DNA of 64,000 nucleotides from Reticulascus tulasneorum (Eukaryota; Ascomycota; Sordariomycetes; Glomerellales; Reticulascaceae), in NCBI GenBank assembly GCA_001557505.1, contig LSAX01000010.1, forward strand, positions 806,001 through 870,000. The letters run 5' to 3'. Of this stretch, positions 24,182-35,789 are shown one piece after another. Under the pieces are notes generated by a model. That model did not search any database. It worked only from the letters and a program-made list of their open reading frames with translations, and was not told the origin of the DNA. The position numbers and the translations under genes were made by a program. The stretch's first letter is position 1, and every line of letters begins with the position of its first letter.

Positions 24182-25078
24182 TGGATGATGAGTTCGCTTT
24201 GTGGTCGAGATGCACGATGTTGAAGATTAGGGCAGGCATGCAGCAAACGTGGTCGAGATGGTGTGAGGTCATTTTGCCGGATAAAATTCGAGTCATGCAC
24301 AGCTCGGTGGATACGCTCCGAGAATTTGTTCGCCGACTTCGGGTAAGTTCTCAACCCAGAACACCTAATTCTTGGTATTTTGCAGTGAGACTGGTGAAGA
24401 GCCAAGATCATAGAGTTAGAACTGGGAGAGAGGTGCGAGTTAGTTAATTGTTCGGAAAAGAGCAGAAACACGCAGCTCTCGACCTGAAATGGCTATTTGA
24501 TATGCAGTGCAGCAGTGGAGACTGGGTGTTGTTGCGCCGAGCAAAGCCTTTTCTGGTATGGAAGCACCAGTGATCTATCCAAGCCCCCGGGAGCCTGCCA
24601 AAACGAATGGCACAACAAGGAGATATCACGAGCGGCTGTGGGGATCAAGTGCATCTTAATTGACAGGTTTTCGTAGAACATAATATAGCCGAAGTGGGGG
24701 TTCAATTTCTACCTCAGCTATCACTGTTGCACAAAACCACCAGATATCTGAAACGAATGATTCCATAGTGAGGTAAACCCATGACAACACGGATACGTGA
24801 GAGCCATGTTACACCATCAATGAACGTACGAAAAGAAACGCAACTGCATATGGGCCTGCTCTCCCACCTCTGTGGCATACGCGATCGCCAGAAAAGAAAC
24901 CCTGAGAAGGCGAATAATCATCACGACTTGTCCTGAACCTAATTCCACATTCGTTTGCGTTCCACCATTTCCATGACACCAACGTGATTTGAAAAGAGAT
25001 CCTCGTTGCATCATCACACTTCAGTTTCGATTTCCTGGCCATTCACTCACACGCTGGGCGTCGTTGGAGCCTTGGAAG
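24182..25078. other. Intergenic stretch, 0.9 kb
   Basis: It is the 5' flank of the deformylase gene and the 3' flank of the repeat-protein gene. No coding or RNA feature is supported. Confidence 0.55.
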
Positions 25079-26000
25079 CTAGGTAGGCTTGGTAGGGGCA
25101 GCAGGCTTGGGAGTGCCGAATGACTTAGTCCCTTTCGCTTTCTTAGTTGGAGGGGCAGACTTGGTAGGCTTAGCTGTCTTGGTGGGCTTTGCCGTCTTGG
25201 TTGGCTTCGCAGTGGTGGTTGGAAGAGCAGACTTGGTAGGTTTCGCAGTCTTGGTTGGGAGAGCAGACTTGGTAGGCTTCGCCGTCTTGGTTAGAAATGC
25301 TGACTTGGTGCCTTTAGCCTTCTTGCCCTTCTTGCCTCCCTTCTTTGCTGGTGGCGGTCCATCGACTTCACTCTCTACCTCCTTCACTTCCTCGGCCTGT
25401 CGAGGAACCTTCACAACTTCAGTGGGCTTTGGGGAAACTTTCTTTGTGGGAACTGGCTTCGCTGGGGGCGCAGGGGCCTTCGATGGAACAGGGGCCTTCG
25501 ACGGAACGGGTGCCTTTGAAGGAACGGGTGCCTTCGACGGAACAGGGGCTTTTGAAGGAACAGGGGCCTTCGACGGAACTGGTGCCTTTGAAGGAACGGG
25601 TGCCTTTGATGGAATTGGTGCCTTTGAGGGTCGTCCTTTACCTTTACCAGATTTCTTCTTGGAATCCTTAGTCTTCTTCAGCTTCTTGGCTTTCTTTTTC
25701 TTGTCGTCAACCACAACATCCTCTTCAACATCCTCCTCGACGTCTTCTTCATCAACTTCGGCCCTGGCTACGACGTCGGCGATCATGTCGACGATGCCGC
25801 GCTTCTCAACAAAAGCATCTTCAACCTATGAAACCCGTCAGCTATCGCACATTTTTGGATTCGGGAAGTGCATAGATTCGTACAGCAGCAACCTCACGCT
25901 CGTGAAAATTGGCGATGTCATGCAGGATATCAGCGGGAACTGCGGCGCTCAGGACACATGGCGCCAGAAGAAGGGCGGCCAAAAAGATCTTGGATGCCAT
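25079..26000 (-). CDS. Secreted Lys/Pro/Thr-rich repeat protein
   Basis: Exons 26000-25884 and 25825-25079 join in phase to 287 residues. The signal peptide MASKIFLAALLLAPCVLSA is followed by VPADILHDIANFHEREVAA, then a dibasic EKR site that could be cut by a Kex2-type protease. An acidic block (EVDEEDVEEDVEED) and a basic Lys block follow. Nine tandem copies of a six-residue unit (SKAPVP and variants) come next. A C-terminal array contains TKSALPTKTAKP-like units. No globular domain is visible. By composition it could be an extracellular or wall-associated polyelectrolyte; this is inference. Low-complexity proteins of this type are often fast-evolving and lineage-specific. Confidence 0.78.
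25473..25630 (-). repeat. 18-bp tandem repeat encoding SKAP(V/I/A)P
   Basis: About nine near-identical 18-base units run from 25473 in steps of 18 (plus-strand form begins GGGGCCTTCGA). They differ mainly at silent or conservative positions. Unit number is likely to vary between strains. Confidence 0.85.
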
Positions 26001-27409
26001 TGTTGAGGCTGGGGTGAGAATTCCGATATAAACTTGAACAAGCAGAGGTTGGCAAGAAAACCTTTCTCGGATACTCAGGTGCGGACGTGTACTCAAGTTT
26101 AGTAAAATGAATTCAAATAGTTAGTCAAGTCTTTGAGTCTTTATAGTCGGGAATCCATGTTCATTTGCTCGGAGATACAAATTTACCCTACCTATCGGAG
26201 ATAGAAGTCTACGCATGAGTCGCTGGACCTTACATCTTGTTCATGGCTGCTTGCGCAAGCCCACTATGAATTGTAATTTGGGTCAGAAAAGAATATATGA
26301 CATACCAGGAGGTGACTTAGTTTGGATCACCCCATCTTCAATTCTGGAACCCGTAGCGGGTCACACTATCGGTGAGCAGCCAGCTCACAATGTCAAACAC
26401 CACGACCCCGTCAGCATGCGCTGCTAGTAGTAAGCATGTTGATAGAGAGGCGACATTGTCAGGGTAAATCCGTTTGTTGACGACGTCGACGAGGCAAATG
26501 GCGCAAGTCAACATCTGCAAGTTTGGAGTCTAAGCGCACACACAATGCACGATAGACACCACCAGCGGAGATCATTCCGGAGTAGCGTCTTGCGCATACC
26601 GTATTGGTGATCTAGACCGACAAAACTTGGCAGGCCGACAGGGAGCAGACGTGGGGTCTTTGAGCCGCCGCAGGCGAGCAACCCGTCATTGGTCGGGACT
26701 GCTAAGGTTATATTGATTAAGGCACTCAAGGTCGTACTTTTACGGTACATAGTTATGATATCATCTTGGGATGAAATTACTACCAGTGCCCTGGCCCGGA
26801 ATGTGGGGTGGAATCCAGGGTCGGTCGCAATACTGTATATGAACTACCGCGGCTAATATCTCGATAAGTTACAGAGCCGTGAAACCGGGGTGTACGCGTG
26901 GACTTACAAGCAAGCCTGGATTTCACCTTTGCAGAGAAGATAACATCCTACATGCGAGATAAGTCACATCTTCCAGGAAGAGATGGCCCGCAAACCTGGC
27001 TCACCCAATGCAGCATGACTTATCCGGTCCTCCTTGTCCGGCCTCACAGATCTACGGTATGTCGTATGCCGTAACATGAAAAGAAATCGCTTCTGAAGAT
27101 ATATTGGATTTTGCGGAACGGAAATTGTCTGTGTTGCAACTCACTTTGACGGTCCGCCATGCCGAAATATCTCCCAGCTGTCTCGAGTCTCAACTTTTGA
27201 ACATTCATTGTAAGCAACATTTCTCGACCAAGCTTTAGTTCTTAATAGGTCGTTACAAGAGGGTTGATATCCAGAGCAGAAAGACAATGTCAGAAAGCCC
27301 ATATCCAAAGGCCAATAGCAGAAAAAAGGTTATTTCTGGAAGCAGCCGCAATTAAAACGGAGTGAAACCATATTATTATCGATTAATAGAAAACCCTTCA
27401 ATGTTAACC
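26001..27409. other. Gene-poor stretch, 1.4 kb
   Basis: It contains the 5' flank of the repeat-protein gene. Two minus-strand open frames (26338-26520 and 26508-26750) are not joined by usable splice sites and look like chance ORFs or relics. Nothing else is seen. Confidence 0.45.
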
Positions 27410-27478
27410 GGCTGTGTGGCCCATGGCAAGGCGCGAGACTACGAATCCAGAGATTGCGGGTGAATCCCGTCATAGTCA
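27410..27478 (+). pseudogene. Decayed tRNA-Arg (ACG-like)
   Basis: The acceptor halves GGCTGTG and CATAGTC still pair (partly G-T) and the D-arm text GTGGCCCATGGCAAGGCG is recognisable. The loop CTACGAA retains an ACG anticodon. However, the anticodon stem (CGAGA/TCCAG) no longer pairs, and the T loop has lost bases: GCGGG-TGAAT-CCCGT instead of a seven-base TTCGAAT loop. A functional tRNA is therefore unlikely. Confidence 0.6.
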
Positions 27479-27910
27479 GTTGGTTTTCTCTGCGCCGCAA
27501 AGCGTTTGCACATTCCATACTACCTTAATCTTTTTCTTTTATCTTTTTTTCTTTTTAAATTATTTTATACAAAATCCTTAACTATTTATTTACCCAAATC
27601 CCTTGCCTTAATTCTTTAGTTCTCTTATAATGGTATAGTAGAGAAAAGAGGAAGCATATCTGAAAAAGGTTAGATGCCTACTCTCTGGGGCTCCCTCGCC
27701 GCCCCAGCAATCCGCGAAGCCCCAGCTTGCACAGCCGCTTCTCTGGACTACCTTCCTTCGCGGATGAGGAGCCCGGATGTCGATGGCCGGGCCCGATGAA
27801 AAGATAGATGTCGTTGTGCCATTCCGAGACTAATAACATCCCACTTGTCTTCTAACGACCCGCGCAATGTGGGTGGCCACCTTGTTCTTCGCCTGCTCTG
27901 ACGCTTTTTA

Positions 27911-28472
27911 TTGGACTTGAATCATCCGCTGCTGCAGCCAATTCAGCAATCTGATATACTGGAATCACCAAAGGATGCTCTGCCGTGGTGACTATACCAG
28001 GTTCCGCCTGGGATAGAGGTGAAAGGAATTGCCAACACAACGAGTACAGTTGCTGCAAAACTTTGCTGATGGCTTTGATAAGGATCTAAGCGATGATGGG
28101 CAGATTATTGAATTGACAGCCCTGACAGCAGGACAGATATTCCAAATATAGGAGATTGCGTGGTCTCGCCGGCAACACGGAGCAGGTGTGCGGTTGAGAA
28201 GTAGAGCTACAAATGACGGAACGACATTGCTGACATTTATCAAGTCGATACCAACCTACAAGTCAGCAGTGTGCGCGATGTCCTTGCACGATCTTATCCG
28301 GCGTGAAGTGATTGGGAATCCAGAAGAGGTGACGTGGCACTTATCCGTGGTTCCTCTCCCGTGTTTGAATAGTAGCAGCACTGGAATTTCGGCGCCAGAT
28401 TTGGCACCGTGTCATCGGCCTCGATTTTTATCCTGGCCGCTGTTGGCCGCGGATGACAGACAGGGAAGTTGA
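27911..28472 (+). pseudogene. Decayed reading frame with premature stops, family unknown
   Basis: One frame reads DILESPKDALPW, a TGA where TGG would fit, then LYQVPPGIEVKGIA. A second frame reads QLLQNFADGFDKDLSDDGQ, IIELTALTAGQIFQI, a TAG where CAG would fit, and then EIAWSRRQHGAG and TTLLTFIKSIPTYKSA up to a TGA at 28470-28472. Both stops are explained by single C-to-T or G-to-A changes, as repeat-induced point mutation makes. A frame change is also needed. I do not recognise the ancestor. Confidence 0.4.
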
Positions 28473-29602
28473 AATTGGTTGCGTTGCAGCTAACGCGCGG
28501 CCAATTCTACTTTATGAATTCATGATGAAGAAGGAGAGGGAGACTCAGCGAGAATAACCCCGTTTACGCTGCAATTCCTTTGCTGCAAAAGCTCTGTTGG
28601 TCAATTGTGAGCTTACTTAACTGGTCTCTTTGACTCGGCTTCACCATTACAAAACTTGACTTCAGTCCTCAGAGCGGTATGATGCAAAATACCGCGATTT
28701 ATCTCGTACAGGGCTTTTTGTGAGCTTGAACCGGAACCCACCGGGTCACTGTCTCTTTGTTGCACCCCTATGACCTTACATAGCCGTCACAGCTAATGAC
28801 GATACTAGTCTATACTGAATCTCTGTACTACTTCAGTCTAAGCAATCGCCATGTGGTTGTACTTTTCGAACTCCTCAATGTAACGAAGCTTCACCCCTCC
28901 AAACCATCTGATCCTAGTTGGACTTCATCGTATATCTTGCCATACTCTGATAGCCTTCATTGGAACCCTCGTTCAGCAAGAAAGACACGCAGATGCTAAT
29001 TTAAGACAGACTTGAGCCGCAATGGATGTCTCCAGAAAGAGGTTGATCTACAGATGAGGCTAGGCTAGCAGCCCTGGAGCAACCAATACCCGATAGCAGT
29101 CACCCCTATTGACGTTCGGACTCATCTAGGAATGGTCTAGTGCAAGAATTTACCCATATGCCGGGAGAAAGGCCAATGGTCCGCATCTAATGCCGTCACG
29201 TTGAAGGGCATACTCATTCAAATGCTTGGAGTTGTGGGCAGCCTTCCCATTACCATAGCACATCATCTACTAAGGAGCCAAGAGACCACATGCGAAAAAA
29301 AAACCTAGGGGCGGATGTCAAGGTAAGGCGCATGAATTTCGGATCACAAAACATGAGTCGCCATTGTTAGACTCCGATTTCTTTTTTGGTTCTAGCTGCG
29401 AAGAGATGGGAGGTGTTAGTGGAAGCGGAGTAGTGAATGGCGACATGCGGGGCGAATTCGGCCATGGGCTGTTGAGTCATCCTGCCGAAGCCGGCGATTA
29501 CCACAGTCATTCATGTCCAGCAATTAAACTACTCATTCTTATTAGAAGTTCGCTATCTTAAAGTGGTTTTTCATATTCGCATCTGCGTTTACTTGATTAG
29601 CC
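28473..29602. other. Gene-free stretch, 1.1 kb
   Basis: It lies upstream of the MFS gene. I see no gene or RNA. Confidence 0.5.
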
Positions 29603-31051
29603 ATGGGTTTGCCGACTGGGAAATATCTCTACCGGGAGTCCGGCCTGTCCTCTGTCTACGGAACGGGCCGTGATGCTTGGCTCATCATTTTATGCCGCTG
29701 TTGCCGGATGTTTGCCTACGGATCGAGTTCTCTCATTCTCGCGCTCTTCTTCTCCGAGCTCCATGTCTCTGATACGCAGATCGGTGTTTTCATGACATTA
29801 ACACTTCTCGGCGATGTAGTGTTGTCGCTCATGTTGACCCTTGTTGCTGACAGGGTTGGGCGCCGTCGCACCCTCTTCGCCGGCTCACTTCTAATGATTC
29901 TATCGGGAACGATGTTTGCGCTCTTCGAGAACTACTGGATTCTCTTGTTTGCCGCCGTAGTTGGCGTTATCAGCGCGACCGGTGGGGATTTCGGGCCGTT
30001 TCGCGCCATCGAAGAGTCGACCTTGTCGGAGCTGACGAATCCAACAACGCGAGCCGATGTGCTCTCGTGGTATGTGACGATTGCTAGTCTGGGCTCGGCG
30101 GTCGGCACTGAAATGTCCGGTCGGATCGTGGAATCGCTGCGCGCGAGGGATGGCTGGACACTTGTGGATGCGTATCATGCCTGCTTTTGGCTCTATGCAA
30201 TGATGGGCTCAGTGAACTTGTTGGCTAGCCTGTTCTTGTCTGAGAAGTGTGAGCTGAAAAAGGCTCCAGTGGACCAAACAGTTGAGGCGGAACCTTTCCT
30301 GTCAGAAAGCGATTCCGGGAACGACAATGAAAGCGACAGGAAAGCCACAAAGCCCAGCAAGAGCCGGTTTGCTCAGATATCTTGGGAAACGCTTTCTATC
30401 ATGTTCGGGCTCTGGTTTCTCCTGATGATTGATTCCGTTGCCGATGGCATGGTTAGCATGTCTCTGACGACTTACTACATCGATCAAAAGTTTCACCCTT
30501 CGAAATCCACTCTCGGAGATATCTTATCAGCGAGCTACTTCCTCTCATCCTGCTCAGCAGTCTTTGCAGGGCCGCTAGCCCGGCGTATCGGTCTCGTCAA
30601 CACCATGGTGTTTACGCATATCCCATCCTCGGCCGCCGTCTTACTATTCCCGCTCAACAACAGCTTGATTATCACGTTCGCCTTACTTCTCCTCCGCGTC
30701 GGTCTTAACAACATGGACCAAGCACCCCGTGCTGCACTCATTGCTGCGGTAGTGAAGCCCGAAGAGCGAACAGCCGTGATGGGTATCACCGGGATGCTGC
30801 GTACACTAGCCTCCACCGCCGGACCTACTGTCACCGGCGTCCTCGCCAGCCAGGATAGGTTTTGGATTGCATATGTAACAGCTGGGTCTTTGAGGCTTGC
30901 ATATGATGTGGGCCTGTTTGTGATGTTCATCAACGTCAAGCTGCACAAGCATGAGCCGATTTCCGTGGGTGGCGGCCCAGATGATATTTCCGGACCGCGC
31001 TTGTTGGATGATGAAGGCGATTCTTCAAGAAGAAGCTCGATTGCTTTGTGA
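29603..31051 (+). CDS. Major facilitator superfamily transporter
   Basis: This intronless gene encodes 482 residues with about twelve membrane segments in two halves. A central Ser/Asp-rich loop (about residues 215-255) separates them. The MFS motif A appears after TM2 as LVADRVGRRR. The second half contains FGLWFLLMIDSVADGM, ASYFLSSCSAVFAGPLARR and the NNMDQAPRAALIAAVV segment before TM10. The start context is strong (GCCATGG). The substrate cannot be read from the sequence. Prokaryote-like single-exon MFS proteins of this type occur across Pezizomycotina. No metabolic cluster genes lie beside it. Confidence 0.93.
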   Translation: MGLPTGKYLYRESGLSSVYGTGRDAWLIILCRCCRMFAYGSSSLILALFFSELHVSDTQIGVFMTLTLLGDVVLSLMLTLVADRVGRRRTLFAGSLLMILSGTMFALFENYWILLFAAVVGVISATGGDFGPFRAIEESTLSELTNPTTRADVLSWYVTIASLGSAVGTEMSGRIVESLRARDGWTLVDAYHACFWLYAMMGSVNLLASLFLSEKCELKKAPVDQTVEAEPFLSESDSGNDNESDRKATKPSKSRFAQISWETLSIMFGLWFLLMIDSVADGMVSMSLTTYYIDQKFHPSKSTLGDILSASYFLSSCSAVFAGPLARRIGLVNTMVFTHIPSSAAVLLFPLNNSLIITFALLLLRVGLNNMDQAPRAALIAAVVKPEERTAVMGITGMLRTLASTAGPTVTGVLASQDRFWIAYVTAGSLRLAYDVGLFVMFINVKLHKHEPISVGGGPDDISGPRLLDDEGDSSRRSSIAL

Positions 31052-32120
31052 TGGCATTGGAGATATCTTCGTCGTGCCGCTGATGCTCAGGTTTGTAGCC
31101 CGAGCAGACTACCATAATACATTAAATCTAGTCAAATGTTGTTATATTGGCATTTGTAACACTCAATGATCGAACAATCATAAGAATTCAACTGGGGATA
31201 GACAGGACGGTCTGCCAAGAAGATTAGAAAAAGAGTACCGCTTCGGCAGCCCGCGCCCTCTCCAATCCCTAATTAAGGTGTAACGCACACTGCATCCCCC
31301 TTAAATCCTCCTAGCTTCTTGATGTTCTCAGTTCAGCTCCGATCAGTCGGAAGAAAAGTTCATACTGGCAAATAAATCGCGGTCCACCAGTCCCGTTCAA
31401 CAGGTGACAAGAGAGACAATTTATGGTGGTTTGGAAGGGAATTTTATTGTAGATGAAAGATGATGAGATTTGTACGAATATCCGAATATTTTTTACTAGT
31501 TCTTACTGCAACATTCATTCCAGTATTCACTCTAAACTTTTCCATGAGTATCATCCCTGTCCACTGTCTGTCAACTTAAACGAATATGCTCGTCAGCCGC
31601 AACACCTCGAACTCTTACGGCCCCCAATCATATGGCTTATTTTTGCCCCATGTAAGACGGGACGGCTGTCAAACGTCCCCGCTCCAGCGCGCCCCTGGTA
31701 AAAGTGTCAAGAACCCAGCCACTTTCCTAAAGCAGTCAATGCTCGGTTCCAAAAACACCAATGGGAGCGCTCGTGCTGAGATCAAGGTTCGTAAATTGCA
31801 CGCAGTGTTGGCCGTTTCGCGGTTGAGAATGCACTTACAGCTAGTCCTAAAAATTCAGCAAATTTCCGCTTCTCCTGAGGTCCTGCATCGAAATCGCACA
31901 TATATATGCTTCGCGGACTTGTCGAATACCAACACCATGCCCAAGCTCCTCCGCCATTCTCTTTTCTTGTATCGGACTTTCAAGCCAGCCCAGCAGCCTA
32001 CAATCGAGCCTTGACTCATAGAGAGAGCAACAAGTGCCAATATTCAACAATCACTTGCTAATAAATATACGATCGCAGGTTCACAGGGTCACAGGTACTA
32101 AATCCATCCCAGCCGTCAGC
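31052..32120. other. Intergenic stretch, 1.1 kb
   Basis: It lies between two plus-strand genes. The overlapping open frames around 31,580-32,050 on both strands show no splice chain, and no gene is supported. Confidence 0.5.
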
Positions 32121-33876
32121 ATGTACCAACCTGCATCTTTGCCGAGAGACGCAGGAAAACCACGAAATGAATCTTGGGGGCATCACAGATCGTGCTGGCT
32201 GGCTTGGGAGGTCTTGGCCATCATATTCAGTCTTATCTGCCAAGGCGCCATCGTGGTCATCCTGACCATTATGAATAACAGGCCACTGAACGAATGGACC
32301 TCCGTCGTATCCATCAACACCATTGTTGCTACATTGACCACATTGGCCAAGATGTCTATGCTCGTTGCCGTCGGCTCTTGCATCAGACAGCTGAAGTGGG
32401 TATACTTCAAGACAGGTCCCCGCCATCTGCATCACTTTGGCATATTCGACGATGCAGCAGGTGGTCCGCTCGGCGCGGCGCAGATGGTCACAAAAGTCCG
32501 CTGGTCGATTGCTTGGCTTGCGGCTTTTATTATGTTGCTCGCGTTTGCCAACAGTCCCTTCGCTCAGCAAGTTATTGGTTTCCAGGAACGAGTCGTTTTG
32601 ACGAGTGATGGAAGCGCTTCATTCGGTATCTCTCGCAACTATAGCACCCCGTCACAGAGAAATCAGTTTGGCGGGACTATTTTTACGAATGGTAAGACTC
32701 CCTCGATCCTTCAAGGAGCATATGCTAATCAATATTGTAGCTGAAACCGCCGACGAATCCATGCACGGTGCCATTGTCAACGGTATCTTTGGTCTCGAGA
32801 CTCCGGCCCTTTATAAATGCGGAGGGAATTGCACATGGGCAGATTCATTCATATCCCTCGGATTCGACAATACCTGCCGAAATGTTACACAATCGACTCT
32901 CGCTAACAAGACATGTGGCTTCGTTGACATGACTGATGCGACCGGAAGACCTGACAGCCGAATAATGTGCAACATGACGACTCCTGGCGGCATCACCCTT
33001 TCTACGTTCTATTTGACAACAGTCTGGCAAAGCGTTTTGATTGTTACAGTCAAAGATCTCTTTATAGACATGGCTAATCCATTCGAGGTTGATTACTCCG
33101 TCCCCATCTTCGACCCAAACTTCTTGCGAGTGGCCATTTGGAGAGCGCCATCTGTCTACAATGGCAATATAGACGGTGGGACCGAGGAAATCATTGGCGA
33201 GGAACTCGTCGAATGTGACCTTCGTCTTACTGCATGGAAGTACGATCGCGTCTCCTCGCAGGGTGCCAACTTCAATATCGGTTCCCGGGTTGCAATACCA
33301 CTAAACAATGGCTCCTGGTGGCAGCCTCCTGGAGAGGCCCCATCGAACGCAGTAGCCATCAGCTTCAAGCAGGACGATTTACCAGAATTCATCATCAAAG
33401 CCACAGATCTGGGCGCCATCACCGACTTCTTTGGCAATGAGCCGTTCTCCGGAATCACGGTGACAGGCAGTGCTCCGAGCGGACTTGCGGAATTCGGTGT
33501 GGGAGTACGATCGCCGCTTTACAAATCCGATATCGCTGAAATTTTCAACAACATCACTCTCAGTATGACGGACTACCTGCGCTCTAGGGGAGATTCGGAT
33601 TCGGCCTTCGGGTCCACGGTCCAAAACGTCACCTTTGTCACTGTGCAATGGTGGTGGCTGTCGCTGCCATTAGCATTGGTGCTGGGTACGATCATATTGT
33701 TCATCATTACTCTTGTGCAGAACAAAAAGGTTCACGGTTCTGTTCTGTGGGAGTCTTCTAATCTGGCACTTCTCTTTATGAAGTATGACGAGAGAGAGGG
33801 CCATGTACACACTGATATTCCGCACGTCAGCAACATGAACGACGTTGAAAAGTTGGGGAAGGCTAGATTGATGTAA
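32121..33876 (+). CDS. DUF3176 fungal membrane protein
   Basis: Exons 32121-32691 and 32741-33876 join in phase (G|CT) across a 49-nt intron, giving 568 residues. The start is MYQPASLPRD; an upstream in-frame ATG exists but is less likely. The DUF3176 signature covers two early membrane segments (WEVLAIIFSLICQGAIVVIL, then TIVATLTTLAKMSMLVAVGS) and IRQLKWVYFK. A third segment (WSIAWLAAFIMLLAFANSPF) follows. A large extracellular part carries Cys pairs (YKCGGNCTW) and many Asn sequons, and a last membrane segment lies near residue 510 (WWWLSLPLALVLGTIILFII). The function of this family is not known. Confidence 0.9.
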
Positions 33877-34218
33877 AAAAGACAGTAGCACCATTGCTGA
33901 GCCCATACACCAGCTAGGTCATTGCAATATGTCTCTGTCTGTGTCAAGTACCCACATCTGAGGGCCGAAGGCAAATCTTACATAGAGATTAACTGCTTCG
34001 ACAGCATGACTTGAGCATCCTAAATACAAGCTCAAATTCCGGCGTATCAAATCTGAGGACCAGCAGCTGTTATTGGAGTCAGAAGATGGCCATGTGATGG
34101 CAATGCCACGTGGCAGTGCAAAGCAACACTATATGTATCCAAGCTAGCCCCCTCAGAACAAAACGATCCATGGCCCTGTTGTTGACTCTGAATACTTCAA
34201 ATTTGTCATCCTCGTATC
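33877..34218. other. Intergenic stretch, 342 nt
   Basis: Short spacer between two same-strand genes, presumably the promoter of the CorA-like gene. No motif is recognised. Confidence 0.5.
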
Positions 34219-35789
34219 ATGAGTTCCGATCCACGAGTATCCGTGCAACCAGCAGTGGTAGGCGAGCATGATCGGCCATATTTAGCCGCCATCGCTCGAT
34301 GTCAAGCGCAGTTCCCAGTATTGGGGAGATCATTAGACTTTGCTCGGCAGCCCACTGTAGGCCAGCCTCGTATCTCCATCCTCGAATTTACTGCATCTAG
34401 TGTTGACGAGAAAAAAATAGAAACCCTGCCAGGGCTCTATGAACGCTGGGCTACAAACCAAGATACTAGGCCTGAATCCGGTATTCTAGGTCTCATCTAT
34501 GTTGTTGAAGATTTGTCTGCTGCCTACATGGACGCACTAGGTTCTCATTTTAGCATCCATCCGATCTTCTTTTTAAAGCATCTCTACCTTCCAGTTTTTA
34601 AAAAAGGAGAACGAGGCAGTAGATCAAATCGCCTACCTTTAGAGCCTGCTTGGTCGTTCAGAGGACGCCAGACCGGGATTTCGCTCCGATACTACGATTT
34701 GCTCATGAGCAAGCCTACCAACACCTCACCCAATGTCAAACGAAGGTCCATAATGACCCGTCCGTTTCTGGACCAGGAGCCTCTCTGGTCCATTCTACGA
34801 AACCTTTCCCTCTACCTTGTACCTACCAGCTCGAAGCCATGGATCGGTAAGCTCAATCTAGTCCGCACTGCATTCTAGCTGAGCTAACGGCTAGCTCATA
34901 TTTAGCGTTGATTCTTGTGGATCGCCCGGCTCGTGGCAAGCCGTTCACGGCCTCCGTCCCAACGTCCTCTGTTTCCGCGTCTTGCGAGTTTTGGTCATCC
35001 AATATTCTCTCTTCGCACACAGCGGGACAAGCTCTGGATCAGCACGCCGATCTGTTTGACAAGATTATAGCTTTCTGGAGGAACAGAGCGACACAGTCCG
35101 AGATTGGCTTTTTGAATCACAGCCCAGCGGATGTTCTAGCATCCTTCGCTGCAAAAACCGTAGCTCAATCCTGGCTAGCTGTGCTTGAGCTTGTGTCAGC
35201 TATTCTTTCGAACAACGAGTATTTCACTCACGGATTCGAAAACATATTTGCGGATGCTTCTGCCTACAATGTCGGAAAGGAGCTTACTAATCTGCGTATG
35301 GGCCTCGGTGCAATGAACCATGCCCGACGGCGAATACTGTGGTACACTGACCACATGCGAATGAATCTCCAAGCAATCGGCCATCCAGTCGGCCTTTCCG
35401 AAGCGAGACGATCCGAGGAGGAGACGAAAAATAACATCGGACTTGCAGAATTTATAGTCATTCTCGAGCAGCTGCAAATAGCCAAAGAGAAATCGGAATC
35501 CCCGATGCCTGTTATAATTGGGGCATGTTCCATTCTCGAAGCTCAGCAGCGCGCAGCGGAGTCAAAATATGTCAACAGTTTAACTTACCTGGCAGGACTC
35601 TTCATACCTGTAACAGCTGTGTCAGGGATATTTAGCATGGCTGATGAATACTTGCCTGGACGTACCTACTCCTGGATCTTCTGGGCATCAGCTTTCCCCA
35701 TGGTCGCGCTGGTGGTCATGATGATATACAGGCTGTCGTGGATACATTCGTCTATTGATTCTCTTTTGTCTCGAATTTTCAGGAATTAG
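34219..35789 (+). CDS. CorA-like membrane protein lacking the GMN signature
   Basis: Exons 34219-34846 and 34906-35789 join in phase (G|CG) to 503 residues. The C-terminal half is helical and contains RRSEEETKNNIGLAEF and AAESKYVNSLTYLAGLFIPV. The first membrane segment is followed by TAVSGIFSM where true CorA/Mrs2 channels have GMN. A short loop and a second membrane segment (IFWASAFPMVALVVMMIY) end the protein, as in CorA. By family architecture it is a two-TM, possibly pentameric, inner- or plasma-membrane protein. Without GMN, magnesium selectivity is doubtful. Large families of such degenerate CorA-like proteins occur in filamentous fungi. Confidence 0.85.

Noticed and set aside
25089..26006. 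305-codon open frame antisense to the repeat protein
   Set aside because: It is created by the repeat structure of the minus-strand gene, whose signal peptide and phase-consistent intron make the minus strand the coding one.
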